64,000 nt of DNA from Lactuca virosa (GCA_928212115.1 CAKMRJ010005745.1:219182075-219246074); one strand, 5' to 3'. Shown: positions 12,420-25,443, counted from the stretch's first letter. Program-made: numbers and translations. Notes: generated from the letters alone by a model not told the origin.

Positions 12420-12889
12420 CGATATGAAAACGCACAAGAAATTTATGAGATTTTGTTGAATGATTGTACAGAGGGTCTTGAGATTAACTGGAAAACTAAC
12501 ATACTTATCATAATCGAAAATTGAAAATTTGAATGAAAGTAGGTATATATGTAATCTTCTTGATTCTTTAGTTTTATTTTAAACATATTCGAAATCAAAG
12601 ATCTAAAATTTAAGCTTCTCCGTTTTATGTCAAATTATTAAAATAACTAACAATTTTCTTATGTCTAGTTATTAAAATAACTAACAATTTTACAAGCTAT
12701 TCTTCAATTAATAGTCAATAACAACTCCCTACACTTCCAACCTTCACACTTTAGCCCTTCTGTTGCATTGTTTTTCCCATCATCTCTTTAAGCTTTCATA
12801 TTTACAAGGTTTTAAATAACGTTAGGTGTGCCTTGTTGCAATGTCAAACCTTAACACGTCGTTTGTAAGGTGTGAGTTAAGACGGTAAT

Positions 12890-12920
<31 letters not shown>

Positions 12921-12941
12921 ATATTATATATATATTATATA

Positions 12942-13213
12942 TATCAAGGTTTTAAAAAATTTGTTATGGATTTGACATGGCTTCAAGGTTTGTACTTGAC
13001 GCCAAACTTTAACAAAATGCCGCCTTAAGGTATATAAAATAAATAATAGTAGCATATCTATATATATATATATATATATATATATCTATATATATATATG
13101 CTACTATTATTTATTTTTATATACCTTAAGGCGGCATTTTGTTAAAGTTTGGCGTCAAGTACAAACCTTGAAGCCATGTCAAATCCATAACAAATTTTTT
13201 AAAACCTTGATAT
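12942..13213. mobile_element. Fold-back palindrome with (TA)n loop (copy 1)
   Basis: Left arm 12942-13057 (TATCAAGGTTTTAAA ... AATAGTAGCATAT) is almost exactly the reverse complement of right arm 13094-13213. The loop is an AT microsatellite. Transcribed from either strand it would form a long near-perfect hairpin. No coding capacity. It is preceded by another TA microsatellite at 12889-12941. Copy 2 is at about 20935-21193. Confidence 0.85.
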
Positions 13214-13498
13214 TCACATCACAAATAACTTTAGGACTTAGTCCTGCAATGAAACATTTCAAGTTAGCCAAACTATATACAATGCCAATCAAGTTATTGT
13301 TATAGTAAAAGTTCATAGAAGTTTCAACAAAAGATTATTGGACCGATCTCATATAATTGGCGTCACATAGAAGCAACGGGTCGGTACTCACCCAATCTTT
13401 AAGATAAAAAGTCGGCCCACTTATATAGATATTGGTATTTCTCATTCATTCTATGAATAAGAAAGAATTACATCAAAATTTTATAAAGACAATTAGAG

Positions 13499-14350
13499 TG
13501 CGTTTAGTTGCGGAAAAATGAGTCGTTTTCCGGAAAAAATTTCCACGAAAAATGAGAATTTTGAAAACGCGTTTAGTTCGTTTATTTTTCTAAATTTTTC
13601 ACGGAAAATGAAAATTTTCCATTTTCTAAATTACAAAGAAGTGGGAAATTTTTGGAAAACCAATAATTATTGTTTTCCACATTTTCTAATTCCAAAATTT
13701 TTCTAAACTATAAACACACACTCACTCTCATCTCTACCTACCCCCACCTCTACACCTCCAACCCACCATACCCTTACCTACCCACACCCACACCCACCCA
13801 CTCCCAAGCCCACCCCTACAAACATACACACAAACACACACCTACCCCAACACACACACACACCCACCCACCCACAAACACACACACAAACACAAGGTCA
13901 CCCCCACCCCCACAAACACACACACACATAAACAAACACACAAAGACACACCTACCCACCCAACACCACTACCACAATCAACGACCTACCATCACCATCA
14001 CCACCACCACTACCCCATCAGCACCACCACCACCACCACCGTCGCCACTGTCATCACCACCACTGCCACGATTGCCGCCACCACCACCTCCTGTCATCAC
14101 CACCACCGCCGCCGACCCGCTACCACCGCCGCCCCCACCCCTACCCTACCACCGCAACTGTTTTCTAAAAATGAAAACCAACAGAAAAATACACATCTAA
14201 ACACGTTTTCTAATTTTCTAAAACTGAAAATGAAAAATGAATAAATTTTAACTAAACGCGTTTTCTAAATTTTTCAATGAAAAATGAAAACTGAAAAGGG
14301 AAAACGAAAAATAGAAAATAAAAACTGTTTTTCCGCAACTAAACGCAACC
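13499..14350. mobile_element. hAT-like MITE with TIR TGCGTTTAGTTGCGGAAAAA (copy 1)
   Basis: The left end TGCGTTTAGTTGCGGAAAAA is inverted at the right end (TTTTTCCGCAACTAAACGCA, then ACC). A subterminal motif AACGCGTTTAG is also inverted (about 13568 and 14249). TTAGAG flanks both ends, a likely partial TSD. The centre (13728-14155) is a CA/CCA/CCG low-complexity tract that creates a spurious Pro/Thr/His-rich ORF. Element class is inferred from TIR style only. Copy 2 is at 21482-22340. Confidence 0.65.
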
Positions 14351-14745
14351 TTAGAGTCGTTGAAGTGGATATGCAACTAAATAAATGCAGACGTAAGTAC
14401 TATCAGAAGATTGAAAACGAAGACAAGCCCTTTTGCCGTGTTTCCTTTTTGCTTTACGTGTTTCCCAAGACCCCATTCAACGTTAAGTTATTTCTTGTCT
14501 CCTTCCAAATTTATTTTCAAACTTGTTATCTAAATGGAAAATAAACAACTTTATATTCAAATTTGTTGTGTTTTTGAAAGAGTAAGTGAGATCTAAATCA
14601 TCATATTTGTCGTTTTATTGCACCATGATACATTTGTAAAACTAAGTGTGCCATTAAATGAGGATGCCGTCATTAAATGTCGACTTTATTAACTTTTTTT
14701 TTGTTTTGCCGATATAGGATTTTAATATAATTAATAATTAAAAAG

Positions 14746-16040
14746 GGGATAATGACTTAAAAGGGTAATATATTTTTCGATTTGTACATATTTGATCACT
14801 GAGTTTTTTTTTCGTCCACATTTACCCCTTCAACTTGTTAAACTGTATACATTCAGTTCTTATGACGGGCTACTCCAGGTTACCCGGTAAAAATGACTTA
14901 ATAGAGTAATATATTTCTCACTTTGTACACATTTAGTTCTTAATATTTTTGTACACATTTAGTCCTTAATTTATTTATTTATTTATTTTTTTGCAAAATA
15001 AATCATTTTTTGTACTCATTCAGTACTTATGAATGATTTCTTTAGTTTTTCTCACGAAATCTTACGTGGGACATTCATTAAGGCTTTTGATACTTATATC
15101 TATCGCGATCTCAACTATTTGGTTACTTAGGTCATGTGTTCTGAACGTCATAACTTCTTCATACGATCTCGGATTTTAACGATCTTTACATGACTTCGTA
15201 TTTTAGTCTACTACAGCTTTCATTTAGATTACTCCCATTAAAAAATAATATTTTTACTTACGATTTTTATATCTATACGCGGTGGCGGATTTACTATGGT
15301 ACCGGTGTTGCACCGACAACACCTGTTTTTTTGTTCGCAGTGGAAAAATTTTCGATTCTTTTTTCGTTTATATCTATTTTCCATGTATCGGCAACACCTA
15401 TTTCATCTCGGCAACACCTACTATGTATTCATGCGTCTTCCCCTGTCCATATGTTTTTTATGAATGTATGTATGGATGTTTTTTTTTATAAAATCGTTAG
15501 TAAAAATATATTACATTTTAACGGGAGTAATCTTTATGAAAGTTGTAGTAGACTCAAAAAATGAACACATGGATATATAGATCGTTAAAATCTGATATCG
15601 TATGAAGAAGTTACGATGTTCAAAATACAAGACCTAAGCCAAACCACAAGACTTACGCAACCAAGCAGTCGAGATCACGTTGGACGTAAACATCAACAAC
15701 CCTAAACACCTCATCAATGATTGTCACACGTAAGATGTCGTGAAAAAATCCTAAAGAAATCATTCATAAGTACTGAATGAGTACAGAAAAATGACTTATT
15801 TTGAAACAAAAAAATGTTAAAGACTAAATATGTACAAAAATATTAAGGACTAAATGTGTACAAAATGAAAAATATATTACCCTATCAAGTTATTTTTCCC
15901 GGCTAACCTGTAGTAACAGGTCATAAGGACTGAATGTGTACAGTTTAACAAGTTGAAAGGGTAAATGTGGACGAAAAAAAAACTTAGTGACCAAATGTGT
16001 ACAAATTGAAAAATACGTTACCCTTTTAAGTCATTATCCC
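14746..16040. mobile_element. Long-TIR DNA element, 1.3 kb, TSD TTAAAAAG (copy 1)
   Basis: It begins GGGATAATGACTTAAAAGGG and ends with the inverse, TTTTAAGTCATTATCCC. The inverted arms extend for about 500 bp each (about 14746-15255 and 15525-16040), interrupted by indels. A perfect 8 bp direct repeat TTAAAAAG lies at 14738-14745 and 16041-16048. No transposase is encoded. Long arms suggest a Mutator-like or fold-back element; an 8 bp TSD would also suit hAT. The spacer (15256-15524) contains GTGGCGGATTTACTATGG and two CGGCAACACCTA repeats, perhaps a smaller insertion. Copy 2 is at 22734-24029. Confidence 0.82.
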
Positions 16041-16285
16041 TTAAAAAGGAAAACAAAATGTAGATTACACATGATTCACAGGCATTTAAATAACCAAAAA
16101 ACACATTTCTTTCCACATCTTTGGGAGCTTGGATTTTTTTTTAATTTTTTTTTATACAGCGAACTTGCTTAGTGTGAAACTAAGCCAAGGGCAAGGTCGG
16201 AAATAGACAAGGAATTACAGTTACATATTACAAGAAAAAGCCACCCCCAACCCCTAGTTATATGTTTGTCGTTTGATGAATTATA

Positions 16286-16521
16286 TGTTGTAAGAATAAT
16301 ATAAAGGTCAATAATGTAAAATATGTCAATAATGTAAGTCGGTTTGTATCAGACTTTTAAAGAATCTATAAATAGGGCATTGCCCATTGTGAATAAAGCA
16401 GAGTTATTGTCTGTAAGACTTGAGTACTCTTAAAGTTATATCTGTTGAAATTTATATTTCTGAATAGCAGAACTTGTATCCGAATTAACTTGTATTCAAA
16501 TCCATATCATCAAACGCAACA
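16286..16521 (+). repeat. Possible short solo LTR (TGTTG...CAACA) with TATA box (copy 1)
   Basis: The 236 bp from TGTTGTAAGAATAA to AACGCAACA has TG...CA ends and a good TATA box (CTATAAATAG at about 16369). No TSD, primer site or partner LTR is visible, so this may be chance. Copy 2 is at 24275-24509. The stretch 16049-16285 shows nothing recognisable. Confidence 0.3.
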
Positions 16522-16593
16522 TTCGGGTCAGACATATTATTTATCATCATCATTATCATTATTATTTATGTTACATTTGACAAAACATTATCA

Positions 16594-16880
16594 ACTACCA
16601 TAGTTTAGGAGTGATAAGATTATGTTGTTTATCGACATCAAATACACCATAAGAGGCAATAGAGAATGGAGATTCTGATCTTTCTCTTTTTTGGGATATT
16701 TCCACAATTGGCATCGAAATCAATACAGTTAACCACACTAGAGAATTGAACCGGGGATAAACCATACCATTTGAAAATTTGATCGTGAGCTATAGAAGCA
16801 AAATTGCAGTGAATAAGTAGGTGATCCACATTTTCGACTACTAGTCTAAGTTGGGAAACTTCAGCTGAAGAGACAAACAA
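16594..16880 (-). pseudogene. LINE remnant: reverse-transcriptase zinc-binding domain (copy 1)
   Basis: The minus-strand translation reads ENVDHLLIHCNFASIA, then IFKWYGLSP, and later ILYCLLWCIW. This resembles the zf-RVT domain found at the C-terminal end of plant LINE polyproteins, where an HLLIHC-type motif follows the RT. Only about 95 residues survive, with no RT or endonuclease. In copy 1 a missing base near 16647 shifts the frame and shortens the ORF to 80 aa. Copy 2 (24579-24869) has 96 aa, one of several cases where the copies differ by a single base. Confidence 0.62.
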
Positions 16881-17105
16881 AATGCTTTACGTATGAAGAG
16901 AGAAGAGGGAGCATTCATTATTTATGGATCAACTCAAAAAGAAATAAGAAAAAAGAATACACTACAGGGGTTGAATGGGGCAGCATCCCGTTACGACTGC
17001 CGTTCTCATTTTTAAACTGTATCTCTTTTACTTTTATCCTTGCTTTCATGTTCTCTTTCCAAAACTCTCTTACTAGTTCTTTTGTACAATGTATGTTGTT
17101 CTAAA

Positions 17106-17106
<1 letters not shown>

Positions 17107-17142
<36 letters not shown>
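17107..17142. repeat. Poly(A) tract, 36 A (copy 1)
   Basis: A pure run of 36 A; copy 2 has 32 A at 25099-25130. It could be the tail of an old retroposon, but no body upstream is recognised. The neighbouring bases 16900-17106 and 17143-17460 hold no feature I can name. Confidence 0.9.
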
Positions 17143-17143
<1 letters not shown>

Positions 17144-17461
17144 AAATATAGAGATTGGTTTGAATTTAGTTTTAATAAAAAGATAATAGATAAAAGCTAA
17201 ATATATGGTTATAATTTTTAACTGAAAAATAAAAAAATGTGACAATGATGAATCCTTTCAACCAATTATTTATTTTGTCGTAGGAAAGTCTTCAACGTAC
17301 CGGCGGGAAATGGGAAAGAAATACACACCTTTATTTTCCAATAAAACATGTTTCCTTAAATTATGCTAATCATTACCTTAATATATACAAAAACATAGTT
17401 TTTTTTTCGTTTTTTTAATTTTTAATGTGCTATTTTTATCGAAAACTGGTTTTAAAAATAG

Positions 17462-18222
17462 ATCAAAATTCATAATTTTTTATTCTCTATAAATAGACAT
17501 CCATATTGATATAGTTTTAAAATAAAATAAATTTTTTATTTTTTATAGTTTCAGTTCTTGTTATTCATCAGTGAATAAAAATGCATCAGACTTTACTACA
17601 GTACATTCTTTATTCACTTATTAATAAAAAGTATGATTAACTTTTTTTACAGTTTAAATATCATTCATATATAAATATAACATATATAAACTCTTTACAG
17701 TTTACATCAGCTCTCGTCACATTTTATATTCGCATATTTATCATAATTTTGTTACAGTTCATTTGTTATTCATATATTAATAATTAGTTCAAAATTTTAA
17801 AACACGTCGTTTTTTATTAACATACTACTTGTTCATATTTGAATATCAAATAAACTGTAACAAAAATCTGATAAATTTTTTTATTTATTCATGAATATAA
17901 CATATGTCGACCACTAATACACATTTTATTCAAATATAAATATAACATGTGACGAAAGATGATGTAAAAAATATATTTTAGATAAAAAAGTTTTATTACA
18001 TGTTATATTTATATATAAATGACACTTAAACTGTAAAAAAGTTAAGCATACGTTTTATTCATAAATAAATAATGAATGTACTGTAATAAAAATCTGATCG
18101 ATTTTTATTCACTTATGAATGACGAGGGTTGAAACTCTAAAAAAGAATATATATTTTATCTTAAAACTATATCAATATGGATTTCTATTTATAGGGAATA
18201 AAAAATTATGAATTTTGATATA
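17462..18222. mobile_element. AT-rich inverted-repeat element, about 760 bp (copy 1)
   Basis: The left arm (CAAAATTCATAATTTTTTAT ... CATCCATATTGATATAGTTTTAA) is mirrored at the right end (TTAAAACTATATCAATATGG ... ATAAAAAATTATGAATTTTG). Shorter inverted matches continue inward. No ORF. Probably a non-autonomous DNA transposon. Copy 1 stops six bases before the gap; copy 2 is complete at about 25444-26196. Confidence 0.65.
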
Positions 18223-18228
18223 TTTAAA

Positions 18229-18241
18229 NNNNNNNNNNNNN
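18229..18241. other. Assembly gap (13 N)
   Basis: Thirteen N bases separate the two copies of the 8 kb segment. Such a short fixed-style gap does not measure a real distance. Confidence 0.98.
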
Positions 18242-18714
18242 TCAATTTCGATTATTGTATGCTAGATCTAGGATTTATGAGCTTTGGATAATTATTGCAT
18301 GTTCATTGAGACAAACTAGATCCAAAAGCTTTAGGGTTTGCATGTACACCATAGGATTGATGTAGTGCTCATAACCCATCAAAACTTAGCCATAAACCCT
18401 ATTTCTCAATCATATTTTAAATCAACATGAAATCCACTCATGCCTAGAAATGGGTGTTACAGTTATCAATTTTCACAAAGCTCCCTACCTTCCAAACATA
18501 TCACTTTGACCTTTTACTAGAATACAAAATATCTTAAATATCAATCAATTATATTGTTAATACTAAAAGTTCATAACTCTCAACCTAAACTTGGAAGACA
18601 TTGTACAAACCTAACTTTTTCACTTAGAAAATTGTATTGATCCACCAGGGAGACTGGTAAGTATATCAATATTATGAAAATAATCAAACGTTAAACCTTT
18701 TATTACCCTTTAGT

Positions 18715-19250
18715 ACGCTCAAGTGTAGCACATCTGACATATCATTCATTACGATGATGTTGGCATATATCTAACCAATTCAGGTATAGATTATTGGATA
18801 GCATCAAAATATTTTGAGATATCTATATAGGATAAAAGGCTATATGCTCACATATAGGAAATCAAATATTTTGGAGATCACCGATATTCGGATTATAATT
18901 TTACCGATCTACATTGGGCTATATTTATTTTCTAGCAGGATAAGCCATTTTAAAAATAGACCTTGGTAGCTTATTCCTTATGATAGCATAACTTGTAGCA
19001 TGTTATGAAGCATCGATCATTAATATGGTTGTATAAATTTTGTCACGAAAGTACGTATTATTTTGTAGTTGAAAGAACACAGTTTATATGCCAACACAAC
19101 ATATTTTCGACTAAGTCGAAGCATATTGACATCAGCTTTTGTCTATTAAATAAAGAGTACAAATAGAAAAATATTATAAAGCATATCACGACAAACTCTA
19201 TATACAATCCACTCACAAAAGCGATTACCTCCAAGGTCTTTCATGAACAT
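18715..19250 (+). pseudogene. Decayed Ty1/copia RNase H remnant (copy 2)
   Basis: Same remnant as at 10735-11265, with extra single-base losses. It is probably the same genomic locus represented twice. Confidence 0.55.
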
Positions 19251-19909
19251 AGTATACATGTTGTGTGATATTTTTTTAGTCGGTGTTTAATTGATGTGTT
19301 TTTGTTTTGATATAGAAAAATATTTTTTTATGAAAAAATTAAGGATTTCGGTTGATTCTATTATAATTGCACTTATTTGAAGTTTGTTCTCACTTCGAGC
19401 TAAATTAAGTAAACACACAGAATTCTATTTTGATTTAATAACTACATATTCATGTTTAATCAAATGTCGTTTGGTTACACTTTTATGTATGACTAGTGAT
19501 GTGTTTAGTAACCTAAATTGTAACAAAAAAAAATTTGATCCTATACTATTAATTATGATTAATAGACAATATGTTTAATATATCAATGTTTGATAACATA
19601 TATTAAGTGCTTATATTGTTATCATCATATTCGTGTCTACTATGAAAATTATTTAAAATTGCTGATAAATTGATTTTATTTGTAAATAAAGATAAACACT
19701 TACCATTGTTTTCTTGTGGATTGAGTTCTCGGATTGGACTCAAGATCTTCATAAAATCTAATATTTGACCAGTTTTATATCCAACTTATAAACATGTGAT
19801 ATCCAACTATATAAACATGTGATTGGGAAACACACCACACACCACATACACACAACACACACACACATATATATAGATATATATATTATATATTATATAT
19901 ATATATATA

Positions 19910-20330
19910 TAGGCTTAGTTATTCTATTATAACGAATTATTGTGCGGACGTATGGACAATGCTATTCTTTGCGAATGATAAAAAAATATGTTGTTTGATA
20001 ATATAAATACGTTCAAATCTTACATAACTATTGTCATTAACAAACATTCTTACTAATTAAAAATCGATATAGAAGGTTATTATACACTTATATTATTATT
20101 CTTCATTCTGTCAGAATCTTTATTGAGTCGTATTCTGTCAATGAAAATGAGTGGAAAACGAAGTGTGTGAGAACAAAAATAAATAATAATTAGCGAGAAT
20201 GCAGGAAAATGACGATATTTTTGTAAGGTTGAACGTAGTCACAGTGTTAAAACACTTATTCTCTTAGTAATTCGCATAGAATAACATTATCCACACATCC
20301 GCACAATAATTAGTTGAGATACTTGAACCT
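19910..20330. mobile_element. MITE 1 (copy 2)
   Basis: Repeats 11934-12349, keeping the inverted ends around GTGCGGACG and TCCGCACAAT. The flanking TA run on the right (20354-20397) is interrupted by GTA and GAT where copy 1 is pure. Confidence 0.7.
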
Positions 20331-20934
20331 AGCTCTCACACTCTCTCTCTCTGTATATATATATAGTATATATATATATATAGATATATATATATATAAT
20401 ACGATATGAAAACGCACAAAAATTTATGAGATTTTGTTGAATGATTGTAACAAGGTCTTGAGATTAACTGGAAAACTAACATACTTATCATAATCGAAAA
20501 TTGAAAATTTGAATGAAATAGGTATATATGTAATCTTCTTGATCCTTTAGTTTTATTTTAAACATATTCGAAATCAAAGATCTAAAATTTAAGCTTCTCG
20601 TTGATGTCAAATGATTAAAATAACTAACAATTTTCTTATGTCTAGTTATTAAAATAACTAACAATTTTACAAGCTATTCTTCAATTAATAGTCAATAACA
20701 CTCCTCTACACTCCAACCTTCACACTTTAGCCCTTCTGTTGCATTGTTTTTCCCATCATCTCTTTAAGCTTTCATATTTACAAGGTTTTAAATAACGTTA
20801 GGTGTGCCTTGTTGCAATGTCAAACCTTAACACGGTCGTTTGTAGGTGTTGAGTTAAGACGGTAATTATATATATATATATATATATAATATATTTATAT
20901 ATATATATTATAATATATATCATATATCAAGGTT

Positions 20935-21193
20935 TTAAAAATTTGTTATGGATTTGACATGGCTTCAAGGTTGTACTTGACGCCAAACTTTAAAAAATGC
21001 CGCCTTAAGGTATATAAAAATAAATAATAGTAGCATATATATATATATATAGATATATATATATATATATATATATATATGCTACGATTATTTATTTTTT
21101 ATATACCTTAAGGCGGCATTTTGTTAAAGTTTGGCGTCAAGTACAAACCTTGAAGCCATGTCAAATCCATAACAAATTTTTTAAACCGGGATA
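20935..21193. mobile_element. Fold-back palindrome with (TA)n loop (copy 2)
   Basis: Repeats 12942-13213. The outer end reads CCGGGATA where copy 1 has CCTTGATA, and ACGATTATT replaces ACTATTATT in the right arm. Confidence 0.8.
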
Positions 21194-21481
21194 TTCACAT
21201 CACAAATAACTTAGGACTTAGTCCTGCAATGAAACATTTCAAGTTAGCCAAACTATATACAATGCCAATCAAGTTATTGTTATAGTAAAAGTTCATAGAA
21301 GTTTCAACAAAAGATTATTGGACCGATCTCATATAATTGGCGTCACATAGAAGCAACGGGTCGGTACTCACCCAATCTTTAAGATAAAAGTCGGCCCACT
21401 TATATAGATATTGGGTATTTCTCATTCATTCTATGAATAAGAAAGAATTACATCAAAATTTATAAAGACAATTAGAGTGAG

Positions 21482-22340
21482 TGCGTTTAGTTGCGGAAAA
21501 ATGAGTCGTTTTCCGGAAAAAATTTCCACGAAAAATGAGAATTTTGAAAACGCGTTTAGTTCGTTTATTTTTCTAAATTTTTCACGGAAAATGAAAATTT
21601 TCCATTTTCTAAAATTACAAAGAAGTTGGAAATTTTTGGAAAACCAATAATTATTGTTTTCCACATTTTCTAATTCCAAAATTTTTCTAAACTATAAACA
21701 CACACTCACTCTCATCTCTACCTACCCCCACCTCTACACCTCCACAACCCACCAATAACCCTTACCCTACCCACACCACACCCACCCCACCCACTCCCAA
21801 CCCACCCCGACAAACATACACACAAACACACACCTACCCCAACACACACACACACCCACCCACCCACAAACACACACAAAACACAAGGTCACCCCCACCC
21901 CCCACAACAACACACACATAAACAAACACACAAAGACACACCTACCCACCCAACACACCACTACCACAATCAACGACCTACCATCACCATCACCAGCCAC
22001 CACCACCACTACCCCACACACCACCAACCACCACCACCGTCGCCACTGTCATCACCACCACTTGCCACGATGCCGCGCCACCACTCCCTGTCATCACCAC
22101 CACCCGCCGCCGACCGCTACCACCGCCGCCCCCACCCCTACCCTACCACCGCAACTGTTTTCTAAAAATGAAAACCAACAGAAAAATACACATCTAAACA
22201 CGTTTTCTAATTTTTCTAAAACTGAAAATGAAATGAATAAATTTACTAAACGCGTTTTCTAATTTTTTCAATGAAAAATGAAAACTGAAAGGGAAACGAA
22301 AAAATAAATAAAAACTGTTTTTCCGCAACTAAACGCAACC
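21482..22340. mobile_element. hAT-like MITE (copy 2)
   Basis: Repeats 13499-14350 with a GAGT doubling at the left flank and many single-base changes in the CA/CCA-rich centre (21721-22150). Confidence 0.62.
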
Positions 22341-22733
22341 TTAGAGTCGTTGAAGTGATATGCAACTAAATAAATGCAGACGTAAGTACTATCAGAAGAT
22401 TGAAAACGAAGACAAGCCTTTTTGCCGTGTTTCCTTTTGCTTTACGTGTTTCCCAAGACCCCATTCAACGTTAAGTTATTTCTTGTCTCCTTCCAAATTT
22501 ATTTTCAAACTTGTTATCTAAATGGAAAAATAAAACTTTATATTCAAATTTGTTGTGTTTTTGAAAGAGTAAGTGAGATCTAAATCATCATATTTGTCGT
22601 TTTATTGCACCATGATACATTTGTAAAACTAAGTGTGCCATTAAATGAGGATGCCGTCATTAAATGTCGACTTTATTAACTTTTTTTTTTTTTTTGCCGA
22701 TATAGGATTTTAATATAATTAATAATTAAAAAG

Positions 22734-24029
22734 GGGATAATGACTTAAAAGGGTAATATATTTTTCGATTTGTACATATGTGATCACTGAGTTTTTTTTT
22801 TTTCGTCACATTTACCCCTTCAACTTGTTAAACTGTATACATTCAGTTCTTATGACGGGCTACTCCAGGTTACCCGGTAAAAATGACTTAATAGAGTAAT
22901 ATATTTCTCACTTTGTACACATTTAGTTCTTAATATTTTTGTACACATTTAGTCCTTAATTTATTTATTTATTTATTTTTTTTGCAAAATAAATCATTTT
23001 TTGTACTCATTCAGTACTTATGAATGATTTCTTTAGTTTTTCTCACGAAATCTTACGTGGGACATTCATTAAGGCTTTTGATACTTATATCTATCGCGAT
23101 CTCAACTATTGGGTTACTTAGGTCATGTGTTCTGAACGTCATAACTTCTTCATACGATCTCGGATTTTAACGATCTTTACATGACTTCGTATTTTAGTCT
23201 ACTACAGCTTTCATTTAGATTACTCCCATTAAAAAATAATATATTTTACTTACGATTTTTATATCTATACGCGGTGGCGGATTTACTATGGTACCGGTGT
23301 TGCACCGACAACACCTGTTTTTTTGTTCGCAGTGGAAAAATTTTCGATTCTTTTTTCGTTTATATCTATTTTCCATGTATCGGCAACACCTATTTCATCT
23401 CGGCAACACCTACTATGTATTCATGCGTCTTCCCCTGTCCATATGTTTTTTATGAATGTATGTATGGATGTTTTTTTTTATAAAATCGTTAGTAAAAAAT
23501 ATTACATTTTTAACGGAGTAATCTTTATGAAGTTGTAGTAGACTCAAAAAATGAACACATGGATATATAGATCGTTAAAATCGATATCGTATGAAGAAGT
23601 TACGATGTTCAAAAATACAAGACCTAAGCCAAACCACAAGACTTACGCAACCAAGCAGTCGAGATCACGTTGGACGTAAACATCAACAACCCTAAACACC
23701 TCATCAATGATTGTCACACGTAAGATGTCGTGAAAAAATCCTAAAGAAATCATTCATAAGTACTGAATGAGTACAAAAAATGACTTATTTTGAAACAAAA
23801 AAATGTTAAAGACTAAATATGTACAAAAATATTAAGGACTAAATGTGTACAAAATGAAAAATATATTACCCTATCAAGTTATTTTTCCCGGCTAACCTGT
23901 AGTAACAGGTCATAAGGACTGAATGTGTACAGTTTAACAAGTTGAAAGGGTAAATGTGGACGAAAAAAAAACTTAGTGACCAAATGTGTACAAATTGAAA
24001 AATACGTTACCCTTTTAAGTCATTATCCC
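22734..24029. mobile_element. Long-TIR DNA element, TSD TTAAAAAG (copy 2)
   Basis: Repeats 14746-16040; the flanking TTAAAAAG copies are at 22726-22733 and 24030-24037. This part of copy 2 is almost identical to copy 1. Confidence 0.8.
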
Positions 24030-24578
24030 TTAAAAAGGAAAACAAAATGTAGATTACACATGATTCACAGGCATTTAAATAACCAAAAAACACATTTCTT
24101 TCCACATCTTTGGGAGCTTGGATTTTTTTTTAATTTTTTTTTATACAGCGAACTTGCTTAGTGTGAAACTAAGCCAAGGGCAAGGTCGGAAATAGACAAG
24201 GAATTACAGTTACATATTACAAGAAAAAGCCACCCCCAACCCCTAGTTATATGTTTGTCGTTTGATGAATTATATGTTGTAAGAATAATATAAAGGTCAA
24301 TAATGTAAAATATGTCAATAATGTAAGTCGGTTTGTATCAGACTTTTAAGAATCTATAAATAGGGCATTGCCCATTGTGAATAAAGCAGAGTTATTGTCT
24401 GTAAGACTTGAGTACTCTTAAAGTTATATCTGTTGAAATTTATATTTCTGAATAGCAGAACTTGTATCCGAATTAACTTGTATTCAAATCCATATCATCA
24501 AACGCAACATTCGGGTCAGACATATTATTTATCATCATCATTATCATTATTATTTATGTTACATTTGACAAAACATTA

Positions 24579-24869
24579 TCAACTACCATAGTTTAGGAGT
24601 GATAAGATTATGTTGTTTATCGACATCCAAATACACCATAAGAGGCAATAGAGAATGGAGATTCTGATCTTTCTCTTTTTTGGGATATTTCCACAATTGG
24701 CATCGAAATCAATACAGTTAACCACACTAGAGAATTGAACCGGGGATAAACCATACCATTTGAAAATTTGATCGTGAGCTATAGAAGCAAAATTGCAGTG
24801 AATAAGTAGGTGATCCACATTTTCGACTACTAGTCTAAGTTGGGAAACTTCAGCTGAAGAGACAAACAA
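24579..24869 (-). pseudogene. LINE remnant: reverse-transcriptase zinc-binding domain (copy 2)
   Basis: The 96-residue open frame includes the HLLIHC motif and continues through ILYCLLWCIWMSINN, which copy 1 loses to a one-base deletion. Copy 2 is therefore the better representation of this fragment. Still only the extreme C-terminal domain of a LINE polyprotein. Confidence 0.62.
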
Positions 24870-25097
24870 AATGCTTTACGTATGAAGAGAGAAGAGGGAG
24901 CATTCATTATTTATGGATCAACTCAAAAAGAAATAAGAAAAAAGAATACACTTAAAGGGGTTGAATGGGGCAGCATCCCGTTACGACTGCCGTTCTCATT
25001 TTTAAACTTGTATCTCTTTTAATTTTATCCTTGCTTTCATGTTCTACTTCCAAACTCTCTTACTAGTTCTTTTTGTACAATGTATGTTGTTTCTAAA

Positions 25098-25131
<34 letters not shown>

Positions 25132-25443
25132 AATATAGAATTGGTTTGAATTTAGTTTTAATAAAAAGATAATAGATAAAAGCTAAATATATGGTTATAA
25201 TTTTTAACTGAAAAATAAAAAATGTTGACAATGATAGAATCATTTTCAACCAATTATTTATTTTTGTCGTAGAAAGTCTTCAACGTACCGGCGGAAATGG
25301 GAAAGAAATACACATTTATTTTCCAATAAAACATGTTTCCTTAAATTATGCTAATCATTACCTTAATATATACAAAAACATAGTTTTTTTTTCGTTTTTT
25401 TAATTTTTAATGTGCTATTTTTATCGAAAAATGGTTTTAAATA

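Larger units (their letters stand above)
10248..18228. repeat. Large duplicated segment, copy 1 (ends at assembly gap)
   Basis: This 7.98 kb segment recurs at 18242-26202 in the same orientation, with the same order of every sub-feature. Differences are mostly single-base insertions or deletions in homopolymers and microsatellites. Copy 1 ends exactly at the N run and copy 2 begins exactly after it. That is the pattern of two contigs with overlapping ends that were joined without merging. Confidence 0.93.

Noticed and set aside
13670..14200. 176-residue Pro/Thr/His-rich ORF as a cell-wall-like protein
   Set aside because: It is a translated CA/CCA microsatellite inside a MITE, without a signal peptide or regular motif, and the frame is broken in copy 2.
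16638..16880. Host gene encoded on the minus strand
   Set aside because: The residues match the zinc-binding end of LINE reverse transcriptases, without start context, introns or neighbours.
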